Assembly (NCBI GenBank): GCA_946479855.1 | Contig: CAMLHL010000045.1 | Coordinates: 1-23,865, forward strand | DNA: 23,865 nt | Direction of reading: 5' to 3' | DNA from: an uncultured Pseudomonadota bacterium | GTDB lineage: Bacteria > Pseudomonadota > Gammaproteobacteria > Burkholderiales > Rhodocyclaceae | Shown here: piece after piece, positions 11,277 to 17,781 of the stretch | Layout: every line of letters begins with the position of its first letter | Position numbering within the stretch: the first letter of the stretch is position 1 | Notes under the pieces: generated by a model | Database searches by the model: none | Told to the model about the DNA's origin: nothing | Seen by the model: only the letters and a program-made list of their open reading frames with translations | Position numbers and translations under genes: made by a program

Positions 11277-11588
11277 TCAGGCGACGGTAGTTTCATCCTG
11301 CCGGCGGTCGCCGAGGTTGTCCAGCCAGGCGACCGACAGTTTGTCGCCAACCTTGATGCCGCGCACCTTGAAGGTAAATAGCGGATTTCGGGAAATCGAG
11401 GTATTCAACTGGCCGTCGATGATGGCCTTGCCGTTCAGGGCGACGGTAAACGTTTGAATGAAGTTCATCGGCAGAATCTGGCCGCTGTCGTCCTTGCGTT
11501 GCCCGGTTTCCATCGGATGCTGCATCAGGATGCGGATGTCGGCGCTTTCGCCCTGGATCTGGGCGCGAATCTTGATGGGGGCTGCCAT
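11277..11588 (-). CDS. soxZ: SoxZ, sulfur-compound carrier chaperone
   Basis: A 103-aa SoxZ, partner of SoxY in the periplasmic SoxYZ carrier of thiosulfate oxidation. It opens PIKIRAQIQGESADIRILMQHPMETG and has NFIQTFTVALNG and a C-terminal Ig-like half ending WLDNLGDRRQDETTVA. As expected, it has no signal peptide and would be exported with SoxY. The ATG at 11588 lies 2 nt after the soxY stop and uses a GGAGGG Shine-Dalgarno embedded in the last two sense codons of soxY. No soxAX, soxB or soxCD is present in the window, so SoxYZ may serve a partial pathway or unlinked sox genes. Confidence 0.93.
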   Translation of the reverse strand: MAAPIKIRAQIQGESADIRILMQHPMETGQRKDDSGQILPMNFIQTFTVALNGKAIIDGQLNTSISRNPLFTFKVRGIKVGDKLSVAWLDNLGDRRQDETTVA

Positions 11589-11590
11589 GC

Positions 11591-12064
11591 TCACCCTCCG
11601 CAACCGCCCAGGGTCACCTTGATCTCACGAAAGGCGACATGCGTCTTGCCATCCGTTGTGCGAGTGATGACACGGATGCGCTGGGTTTCCGATAATTTGA
11701 GTTGCGCCCGGAGGTAGGGCTGCACCGGGCCGGAAAATTCGATGACCGAGCATAACGGCGTCGGATTCTTGTCGGCAAAGATGGCCAGGCTGCTCGTGTT
11801 GGCCAGATTGCTGACGATTTCAATTTCGACCTTGGCACCATTTTCGGCAATTTCCGGTGCGTTGATGACGATGTCGCGTGACTCGACAGCGTTGGTGCTG
11901 CCGTAAGCCTTCAAGGCATCGCCGATGTTGCGGGCGGTGAAGGCGGGCTTGTTCCATTCGGCGGCGAGAACGCTGCGTGGCGTCAGCAGGCCGGTGCCGA
12001 GCAGCGGTGCAAGCAGGGCCGCTGAGGCGCCGCCTTTGAGGAATCTTCTGCGGAGTTCAGGCAT
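11591..12064 (-). CDS. soxY: SoxY, covalent sulfur carrier subunit
   Basis: A 157-aa SoxY. Residues 5-12 (RRRFLKGG) and the following hydrophobic stretch form a twin-arginine signal, ending near LAAEW (about residue 36). The protein ends GGCGG, the swinging arm whose cysteine carries sulfur intermediates. It works in the periplasm as a dimer with SoxZ. The ATG at 12064 is preceded by no good Shine-Dalgarno. It lies 15 nt after the stop of the displaced moaC fragment, which suggests it was translated by coupling from moaC before the island arrived. How it is expressed now is an open question; a weak promoter-like sequence sits at the island edge. Confidence 0.93.
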   Translation of the reverse strand: MPELRRRFLKGGASAALLAPLLGTGLLTPRSVLAAEWNKPAFTARNIGDALKAYGSTNAVESRDIVINAPEIAENGAKVEIEIVSNLANTSSLAIFADKNPTPLCSVIEFSGPVQPYLRAQLKLSETQRIRVITRTTDGKTHVAFREIKVTLGGCGG

Positions 12065-12079
12065 CGGCTTGGCGAATGT

Positions 12080-12196
12080 CTATTCGGCGATCCAGTGGCC
12101 GGATTTGCCGCCGGCCTTTTCCAGCAGGCGGATGTTATCGATGCGCATGCCGCGGTCTACGGCCTTGGCCATGTCATAAATGGTCAGCAGGCCGAC
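12080..12196 (-). pseudogene. moaC: Displaced native 3' end of moaC
   Basis: A 39-codon fragment ([20 protein letters not shown]... ending GHWIAE, stop TAG at 12082-12080) with no start. It matches the C-terminus of the intact MoaC at 19015-19500 except for Ala instead of Thr (LLEKAGG versus LLEKTGG) and the final residues (IAE versus IADE). Homology stops abruptly at 12196, where AT-rich island DNA begins. It is the original 3' end left behind after integration, still adjacent to its former neighbour soxY. Confidence 0.93.
12084..12196. repeat. Left attachment-site repeat (113 bp)
   Basis: This stretch matches 19022-19134 in the same orientation over 113 bp, with a single difference (C at 12115, T at 19053). 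It is taken from the moaC 3' end and marks the left island boundary. The strand-exchange point lies somewhere inside it and cannot be located more closely. Confidence 0.92.
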
Positions 12197-12197
12197 T

Positions 12198-12226
12198 TTA
12201 ACAGATTGATTTAAAACGATTTTCAA
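12198..12226 (-). promoter_or_regulatory. Possible outward promoter at the island's left edge
   Basis: On the minus strand, TTGAAA (12226-12221), a 17-bp spacer and TGTTAA (12203-12198), facing the moaC fragment and soxYZ. The -10 box matches only three consensus positions, and the region is AT-rich, so a chance match is quite possible. Confidence 0.25.
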
Positions 12227-12268
12227 AATATATTTCCCTCGGGTTTTGTGCCTTTTTGCCCTCTGGGT

Positions 12269-12290
12269 GGGTTAAAAATGGGCTTGAAAT
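12269..12290 (+). repeat. Left 11-bp tandem pair, candidate integrase arm sites
   Basis: GGGTTAAAAAT followed directly by GGGCTTGAAAT, one helical turn apart. It resembles the pair GGGCTAAACGA/GGGCTAAAAAG at the right island end (18890-18911) in the same orientation. It lies 72 bp inside the left repeat, a plausible distance for arm-type binding by a tyrosine integrase. Confidence 0.4.
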
Positions 12291-12593
12291 TCTAACCCGG
12301 AAAGCTGATGTAACGTTCAGCTAATGTATATCCAGAACGGGGGCGGTCATCAACATTTGGCTGAGCGAAGTCCTAGCCAAGCGTGGTCACCGCCAAGGTA
12401 TTGCCTTCTTCAATCCATGTTGCCAAAGGCAATCCTTATATAGCCAAATCGCTCAAAGCGGGAATTTAGCAATCCGATGAAAACCGCCTATACCGTTGCC
12501 CTCCAAATAAGCCGGAGCTGACTATAATAATCTGAGGGTTCATGGTCGTTGGGACGTAGGGCTGCCCATATTTACTTTAGGAGGGCAGCACCC

Positions 12594-13586
12594 ATGATGA
12601 TGAAAAATGCAGAGACGCTTGATCTCGCCGAACGTAGGGAGCGGGAGTTGAGCCGGGTAAGCCGGCGAGACTTGGAATTGGAGAACGCACTTGATGATCT
12701 CCTTCTCGAACTGAACGAGGACGACAATAGCGCACAGAACGCCCGAGAGGTGTTGGAGACGGCTGCCAGCAAGGCAAAGGCTGTTGCCCCCGAGGCACTG
12801 AAAGCAGGACAACCTAAACACGACCCGGCCAAGCGCCTTGTCGAAAGCTACTACTTCCCGGATGTGGGAATCGCTAAAGCCAATTTCATGCGTATCACCG
12901 CTGCTGAGCGAGTGGATACCCTGAAGATTCTGCTCGGCAGAGCGTGCGCGTATCACCAGGTTCGAGAGGAATACTGCGCTCTCAGCCTTGCCATGAACGA
13001 GTGCGGTGACGTGCCTCCCAAGTTCCGATCGATGCGTCAGCTGCCTCGTCGAACTGCGAAAGCAACTCCCGACGAAACGCTGATGCTGCGTGACCGGCAG
13101 GTTATTGATATGCACTGGCTCCACAGCAGAGGGAAGCGCGATGAGTTGCCCGACCGGGCCTTCACTACACTGTTTGTCGATGACGAGTTGGACTTTGACA
13201 TGGCGGAGGTTCTTGCTTCTAAAGCTTGGACGAACGAGATCAAAGCCGAGAAGGTGTTGAACCTGATCCCCCACGAGCAATTTCAGTTGGCATGCCTGCA
13301 CATCAAGGCCGTGGCGGATACGTGGCGTAACGCCGAAAACAGCATGAAGACGACTATCGACCGTCGGCTGCGCGAACAGTTGGTCTCTGAGCCGAGCCTG
13401 AAGCCGCACATTGAAGATTTGAAGCTGCTTTGGCTTGCTGAGAAGTTGATGAGCAACCAAGGGCTGTCTGCCGTGGCCAAGATGCACGGATGGCTCTCCG
13501 GCAAGGCACCACTTTCCATCAGCACGCTGTCAACGAAGCTGAAGCGCATGCGTCGGCGCACTACGGCAAAAGGAAGCCGGATGTAG
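12594..13586 (+). CDS. Island protein of unknown function
   Basis: A 330-aa protein that I do not recognise. It is soluble, very charged and apparently mostly helical. The first 60 residues are an acidic-basic helical region (RRERELSRVSRRDLELENAL, then DDLLLELNEDD). The C-terminal 40 residues are basic and look helix-turn-helix-like (LSAVAKMHGWLSGKAPLSIS, then KLKRMRRRTTAKG), which hints at DNA binding. No catalytic motif, metal site, signal peptide or membrane segment is evident. The ATG at 12594 has AGGAGGG 8 nt upstream. Two more ATGs follow at once. It is the leftmost island gene, flanked on both sides by repeat-rich non-coding DNA, so an element-maintenance role is possible but unproven. 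Confidence 0.75.
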   Translation: MMMKNAETLDLAERRERELSRVSRRDLELENALDDLLLELNEDDNSAQNAREVLETAASKAKAVAPEALKAGQPKHDPAKRLVESYYFPDVGIAKANFMRITAAERVDTLKILLGRACAYHQVREEYCALSLAMNECGDVPPKFRSMRQLPRRTAKATPDETLMLRDRQVIDMHWLHSRGKRDELPDRAFTTLFVDDELDFDMAEVLASKAWTNEIKAEKVLNLIPHEQFQLACLHIKAVADTWRNAENSMKTTIDRRLREQLVSEPSLKPHIEDLKLLWLAEKLMSNQGLSAVAKMHGWLSGKAPLSISTLSTKLKRMRRRTTAKGSRM

Positions 13587-13688
13587 GTCAGATCCAAGGC
13601 ACCTTACTGCCACGTCAATTCGTAGGCAAGAATCGTCGAAATCCAATACCGGAGCGGGTTTCGACGAAATATAACCTGAGATTTCAAC

Positions 13689-13728
13689 GCATAAGTTTGT
13701 AAGTCAGTAGTGATGTAAGTCTGTAAGT
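13689..13728 (+). repeat. Five tandem 8-bp units, consensus NNGTAAGT
   Basis: Consecutive octamers GCATAAGT, TTGTAAGT, CAGTAGTG, ATGTAAGT, CTGTAAGT. Four of five match RTAAGT at the same register; the third is degenerate. An AT-rich stretch (TAATAATTTTT) follows directly. The layout recalls iterons or a small protein-binding array. Confidence 0.55.
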
Positions 13729-13875
13729 TAATAATTTTTCGCTGCGCGACGGCGGCTCTGCCGCCGGAAGTATCCATACCGAGCAAGAAATTGTAGAAGT
13801 GTAGCCATGCTCGGTTCCGAACATCGGCTCCGCCTCTGTTCTGATCCTCGGTATGGGAACGAGCGCCGGCAGCGT

Positions 13876-13895
13876 CGGAATACGACCGTATTCCG
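13876..13895. promoter_or_regulatory. 20-bp palindrome upstream of resolvase
   Basis: CGGAATACG-ac-CGTATTCCG: two 9-bp arms with perfect complementarity around 2 bp. The very short spacer suits binding by a dimeric protein and not an RNA hairpin. Serine resolvases bind dyad subsites upstream of their own genes, so this may be a res subsite or operator. Confidence 0.45.
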
Positions 13896-14003
13896 GCACC
13901 CCTCGGTCTCTACGTCCAACCCTGTCGGAAATCTATCCTTGTGGACTTTCTGGCGGCGTCCTATTCTTGGCTACGTTTTCCAACAGTCATACAGGAGCAG
14001 ACG

Positions 14004-14603
14004 ATGGCCACCTTCGGTTACGGACGTGTATCAACCGGGACGCAGACGACAGACAACCAGCGGCTTGAACTGGATCAAGCCGGCTACCAGATTGAACCGG
14101 ATTTCTGGTTTGCTGATGAAGGCGTCAGCGGCAAGGTCGCCGCGTCTCAGCGTCCGGCGTTCAAGGCGATGCTCCGTCAGATTCGCAAGGGGGAGACGCT
14201 TGTCGTGTCAAAGCTGGATCGACTGGGGCGGGATGCCATTGACGTTCTACAGACTGTCAGGCAACTGGCTGAGCGAGGCATCAAGGTCGTCGTGCTGCAA
14301 CTCGGCAACACTGATCTGACGGCACCGGCAGGCAAGCTGTTGCTGTCGATGCTAGCGGCTGTTGCAGAGATGGAGCGCGACCTTCTGGTCGAACGCACCC
14401 AAGCTGGACTGGCTCGTGCGAAGGCCGAAGGCAAGATCCTCGGCAGGCCCTCAAAAACGACGCCAGACGAACGATCAGAAATCCGACGTAGATTGGGGGC
14501 GGGAGAATCCGTAAGCGCTCTGGCACGCGCCTACGGGGTTTCTCGGGCAAGCATATATTCTTTCAAAATGAACATGCAGGAAAAACCGCCTTTACGGCAA
14601 TAA
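14004..14603 (+). CDS. Serine recombinase, resolvase/invertase family
   Basis: A 199-aa small serine recombinase, the normal length of Tn3-type resolvases and Hin/Gin invertases. It resolves or inverts DNA at short dyad sites. The catalytic Ser is in YGRVST (Ser10, with Arg8), the second arginine cluster is KLDRLGRD at residues 70-77, and the E helix runs around MERDLLVERTQAGLARAKAEG. A C-terminal HTH (SVSALARAYGVSRASIYSF) completes it. The ATG at 14004 has an AGGAG 8 nt upstream; an upstream in-frame extension lacks family similarity. It ends immediately beside the stop of the convergent DUF262 gene. No transposase accompanies it. Confidence 0.93.
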   Translation: MATFGYGRVSTGTQTTDNQRLELDQAGYQIEPDFWFADEGVSGKVAASQRPAFKAMLRQIRKGETLVVSKLDRLGRDAIDVLQTVRQLAERGIKVVVLQLGNTDLTAPAGKLLLSMLAAVAEMERDLLVERTQAGLARAKAEGKILGRPSKTTPDERSEIRRRLGAGESVSALARAYGVSRASIYSFKMNMQEKPPLRQ

Positions 14604-16607
14604 TCAAAAGACTAATTTATTTACCTCGGCAGCAAGCCCTTTTTCTTTTGGATAGCAAAACTCAAGACCAAGAATACTAACTTTTTCTTTGTTATTACCG
14701 AGGCTTACCCCCCAGCGCATCTCCATAAACGTTAGCATACGCACCCCCCTTAGGACAATTTGCTTAGCGGCCCACGTTTCCTCTAGGGCCAATTCGTTCT
14801 CAGAATAACACCCATAGCTATACCCGACAGAATCATCAACATTATTTTTCTTATCAGAGAAGTTCTTCCTACCCAAAGATGCATTCTTAGGACGAGATAG
14901 CGGTATTAAATTCCCGAGGCTATTTCTCAAAATATTTCGCTCTTTGACAGAGTAACTCCCAAACGCATTTTTCCACTCATCTGTAATTGCCTTCTGAGGG
15001 TATATATGCTCGATTGTGGTGTAATCGTGATCATAATTCTCTTGGAGGAACTCACTCCAAATTAATTTATCGCGCCCTGTCTTCGACAAGCTCTTCAAAT
15101 ACTCCTCATATTCGAAATAAAAATACTTAACACCATTCCAACCATAGTATCCATTGCGCCTCACCCATTCCCTCAGAGCGTTTTTAAAATCAAATTCTTT
15201 AAGAATAGTCGTCAATAACTTTTCAAAATACTCGATAGCCTGCAACGCACTTTCCTTGCCAGACTTAACCTTCATTGCCAACTCAGTTAAATTAACAGAC
15301 TCAAGTGACCGTATATAAGGGCTAATGCTCTTCAAAAATAGCAAGCGCTCAAACAAGACCAACAACTTAATTCGTGTGTCTTTTTTCTTCTCAGAAAGGA
15401 ACAGTGCAAGCTCCAGCAGCGTCGGCTCCGGACCAGAAATACGACGCAAACGCTCAAGCCAAACCTTTTCGTCTGTTGTATATTTAGAGTCTCCTGGATT
15501 TGATATTTCGTAATATGTCTTTACTGTTGATTTAAGATCATGCGCATATTCATACACGTCCTTCAACGTCAACAGAGGCGGAGAGCCGTCGGCTGCGGGG
15601 CGCAAATTCTTTACATTGAATACTTCGTTCAACAGATAATCTTTATAGCCATCATCTCGTTGATAGTGCCATATCTGACGATTCAATCGATCAATATCTA
15701 CCTTATCAATAATACTCTCTGCAAAACTAAGATAAAAATGGGCTAACAAGAAATGGTTATCAACCAAGGGCCGCTCTTTATTTTTTCCTAGGTAATTATA
15801 AGCTGCGGCCCAGCAGTCATTTACAACCGCTCGGAGTTTCGTTTTTTCATCAAAATCGGCGCTAAACAGCGTAGATATATAAATAAGCCTGTTCTTCAAA
15901 ATCTCCAGATGCGAAAGAGGCTTACCTCTATTATTCATCGTTTCAAATGCGACAAACACATCCACATCATCAGCCATCGCATAAATATTGAACAATAACT
16001 GCTGCGTAACTTTGGTATAGAAAATCTCCACCTCCGCCAACGCCATGCCCTTTAATTTTTCAGAAAAATACTCTTTGGCAACCTGAAGATTATTGGTGTA
16101 GATCGTATCTTCTGGAGGTCTATGCTTCTCTGATGCCTCTTTAAAGATGTCCGTCTTCAAAAATTCGGCACTTGGGTTATCTTTTTGATACCCAAATATA
16201 TACGAACGCGATATCCCACCATCTTTTGATTCAAAAACAAACTTTTTGCGGATATCATTTTTTCCTGTGTAATTAACCTCCTCATTTTCAGCGAGGCGTT
16301 CAATTACACATTGCAAAAATACAACTATCGTCGTTAATCGTTGCTGGCCATCAACAACAAAATACGGAGAATATCGCTTTGATTTAATAATCCAAAGATC
16401 ATCCTCCCATTGATTATATTCAGACTCCGCCACTGCCTCCAACGTAAGAACACCGGTGTAGTGATTCTTTCCTTGATCCAATTGCTCCAAATCAGCCCAG
16501 AACTCTTTAAGCTGACGCATCCCCCATGAATAACCCCGTTGATAATCTGGTATCCGATAAAGACTTTCGGTAAATATTTTTGAAATCGAGACCAAGTCGT
16601 TTTGCAT
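14604..16607 (-). CDS. DUF262-DUF1524 protein, GmrSD/SspE-like putative restriction nuclease
   Basis: A 667-aa two-domain protein. The N-terminal DUF262 (GmrS-like, ParB/Srx fold) shows RIPDYQRGYSW at 18-28 and the nucleotide-binding VVDGQQRLTT at 84-93. The C-terminal DUF1524 (GmrD-like, HNH-type nuclease) shows TIEHIYPQ near 531-538 with catalytic-type His534, followed by LGNLIPLSRPKNASLGRKNF at about 564-583. Characterised relatives (GmrSD, BrxU, SspE) cut modified phage DNA or act in phosphorothioate-dependent defence. No ssp or brx genes are nearby, so a stand-alone type IV-like role is the best guess. It is conspicuously AT-rich, unlike both flanks. The ATG at 16607 has only a weak GAAAG ribosome site, and a 32-codon ORF ends 1 nt before it. 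Confidence 0.88.
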   Translation of the reverse strand: MQNDLVSISKIFTESLYRIPDYQRGYSWGMRQLKEFWADLEQLDQGKNHYTGVLTLEAVAESEYNQWEDDLWIIKSKRYSPYFVVDGQQRLTTIVVFLQCVIERLAENEEVNYTGKNDIRKKFVFESKDGGISRSYIFGYQKDNPSAEFLKTDIFKEASEKHRPPEDTIYTNNLQVAKEYFSEKLKGMALAEVEIFYTKVTQQLLFNIYAMADDVDVFVAFETMNNRGKPLSHLEILKNRLIYISTLFSADFDEKTKLRAVVNDCWAAAYNYLGKNKERPLVDNHFLLAHFYLSFAESIIDKVDIDRLNRQIWHYQRDDGYKDYLLNEVFNVKNLRPAADGSPPLLTLKDVYEYAHDLKSTVKTYYEISNPGDSKYTTDEKVWLERLRRISGPEPTLLELALFLSEKKKDTRIKLLVLFERLLFLKSISPYIRSLESVNLTELAMKVKSGKESALQAIEYFEKLLTTILKEFDFKNALREWVRRNGYYGWNGVKYFYFEYEEYLKSLSKTGRDKLIWSEFLQENYDHDYTTIEHIYPQKAITDEWKNAFGSYSVKERNILRNSLGNLIPLSRPKNASLGRKNFSDKKNNVDDSVGYSYGCYSENELALEETWAAKQIVLRGVRMLTFMEMRWGVSLGNNKEKVSILGLEFCYPKEKGLAAEVNKLVF

Positions 16608-16608
16608 A

Positions 16609-16707
16609 TCAACTTTCGGATTTATTTAGCAGCAAAGGATTTTTATGCTTAGTAGCCATTTTGGCTCTTTCGTAAACACGCAAGGCTACTTGATATGCAT
16701 TATCCAT
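16609..16707 (-). CDS. Small ORF between integrase and DUF262 gene (32 aa)
   Basis: ATG at 16707 to TGA at 16609, encoding a basic 32-residue peptide (MDNAYQVALRVYERAKMATK followed by HKNPLLLNKSES). Its ATG follows the integrase stop with no gap (TGAATG), and its own stop is 1 nt before the DUF262 ATG. No Shine-Dalgarno is seen, so any translation would depend on coupling. It shares the AT-rich composition of the DUF262 gene. It could be a coupling leader, a true micropeptide or the remnant of a longer gene truncated at the integrase junction. I do not recognise it. Confidence 0.35.
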   Translation of the reverse strand: MDNAYQVALRVYERAKMATKHKNPLLLNKSES

Positions 16708-17745
16708 TCAAGGATTTGCCGGCTTCTGTAATTTCCTAGCGATTTGCTCTGCACGCATGTGCGTGTAACGCTTCAAACAACTGAGCGTCTTGTGACCAGA
16801 AATGGAGGCAACCTCCATCACGTCCAACCCTCGCTCGAAGAAGGCACTCACTGCCTCATGGCGTGCATCGTGTAGGCGAAGATCGCAGAGAAAGTCAGGA
16901 TCAGGCACCACGCCGGCAAGAGCGCAATCAGCCTCATAGGCTCGCCTTGCCCTGACCACTGACTTCCGCATCGCCTTGGAGAACCCACGCGGCTCCAGAC
17001 TGAACAGGCGTCCGTCGATTCGCCGAGGCATGCCTTGCAGCATCGCTAGCGCTTCGCTACTGAGCGGCACAACGCGATCCTCGCCGTTCTTGGTGTCGCT
17101 CAGGTAGGCAATGCGCTGGCTCAGGTCAATATCCTGCCAGCGCAGGACGGTGATTTCGCCGCGCCGCATCCCTGTTGCCACGGCGAGACGCAGGAAGTCT
17201 GGTAGCTCTCGGGTCTTGCTGTGCAGGATGATTGCATCGACCTCCACCTGACTGATACGACGTTTGCGCTCTCGCCCGGCTGGAGGCCGCTTGATCTGAC
17301 TGACCGGGTTGCTGACAGGGATACCCCACTCACGTGCAGCCACCTTGTAGGCGGCGCTGATGATGTTCAACTCAATTCGAGCCGTCGCGTCGGCTACTAC
17401 CTTTAACCGCCGGTCTCGATAATCAGCGACCAGCATCGGCGTCAAAGCCACCAAGCTGTATTTGGCAATCCGGTCGCGCAAGATAACGCCGATCTACCAA
17501 AGCTCTTCGCGGTGACCTTTATGCTGCGGTGAGACGTCTTTCCCGTAGCGCTCCAGAAGCGCGGTAAGCGTCACACGCTCCGCTTCTGTGCGATGGACAT
17601 AGCAACCCATGTCCAACTCACGCTCGATGGCTCTGGCCCACTTCTCGCCGTCATGCCGAAGCTCGAATGTTTTCACTACATCGGGGTAGCCCTGACGCCG
17701 AACCCGAATCTGCCAACCACCTGAACGCTGCCTGAATGTAGCCAC
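16708..17745 (-). pseudogene. Tyrosine integrase interrupted by one in-frame TAG
   Basis: The reading frame runs from a GTG at 17745 (GGGAGG 6 nt upstream) to a TGA at 16708, but a single TAG stands at 17496-17494. Codons before and after the TAG are in the same frame and align without gaps to the neighbouring integrase, where the position is Arg (GHVEETIRLKATLRHRIA). All catalytic residues lie after the stop: GMRRGE (Arg), TKNG (Lys), HDARHE (His-x-x-Arg), GHKTLS (His) and KRYTH (Tyr). The first 83 residues form the arm-binding domain. A TTG at 17481 could restart a truncated protein without that domain. It is probably inactive, unless the amber codon is suppressed or is a sequencing error. 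Confidence 0.85.
17494..17496 (-). other. In-frame amber codon in the integrase
   Basis: The minus-strand sequence reads GAG CTT TGG TAG ATC GGC GTT, one continuous frame on both sides. The paralogous integrase has an Arg codon here. A single base substitution explains the stop; no indel is needed. Confidence 0.85.
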
Positions 17746-17759
17746 TGAAACCTCCCGGA

Positions 17760-17781
17760 GGGACACAGGAGGGACAAACAG
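17760..17781 (+). repeat. 11-bp tandem pair before the interrupted integrase
   Basis: GGGACACAGGA followed directly by GGGACAAACAG, one helical turn apart, 15 bp before the integrase start codon. Its layout parallels the pair in front of the intact integrase (18890-18911), though the sequence differs, as would be expected if each integrase has its own site preference. Confidence 0.35.

Larger units (their letters stand above)
12197..12593. other. Non-coding left end of the island, rich in inverted repeats
   Basis: 397 bp with no credible gene. From the left it holds: an AT-rich edge; an 11-bp tandem pair at 12269-12290 (candidate integrase arm sites); a 6-bp dyad AGCTGA/TCAGCT (12303-12308, 12317-12322); nested dyads GGCGGT/ACCGCC (12342-12347, 12389-12394) around TTGGCT/AGCCAA (12357-12362, 12375-12380); and an 8-bp dyad ATTGCCTT/AAGGCAAT (12400-12407, 12426-12433). 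A perfect -10 hexamer TATAAT stands at 12523-12528 without a well-spaced -35. It may be att-arm DNA, a structured RNA or both. Confidence 0.5.
13587..14003. other. Repeat- and dyad-rich leader of the resolvase gene
   Basis: 417 bp without a credible gene. Contents in order: a 9-bp dyad TCGTCGAAA/TTTCGACGA (13633-13641, 13659-13667); a degenerate 8-bp tandem repeat (13689-13728); a GC hairpin CGGCGGC-tct-GCCGCCG (13750-13766); a 10-bp dyad CCATACCGAG/CTCGGTATGG (13774-13783, 13847-13856) enclosing a competing 7-bp dyad CCGAGCA/TGCTCGG and a small inner GAACA/TGTTC stem; and an almost perfect 20-bp palindrome (13876-13895). The resolvase starts 108 bp after the palindrome, so this stretch is the natural place for its recombination (res) site and operator. 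Confidence 0.6.

Noticed and set aside
12535..13935. Loose inverted similarity (CTACGTCC-AAC) flanking the 330-aa gene, as possible terminal repeats
   Set aside because: It needs a gap, spans only about 11 bases, and shows no target-site duplication.
13600..13940. Integron attC or cassette array
   Set aside because: A GTCCAAC hexamer-like match occurs at 13914-13920, but no complementary GTTRRRY core or integron integrase is present.
13807..14319. Alternative + strand frame overlapping the resolvase
   Set aside because: The resolvase frame has the catalytic serine motif and HTH. The other frame has neither and covers the dyad-rich leader.
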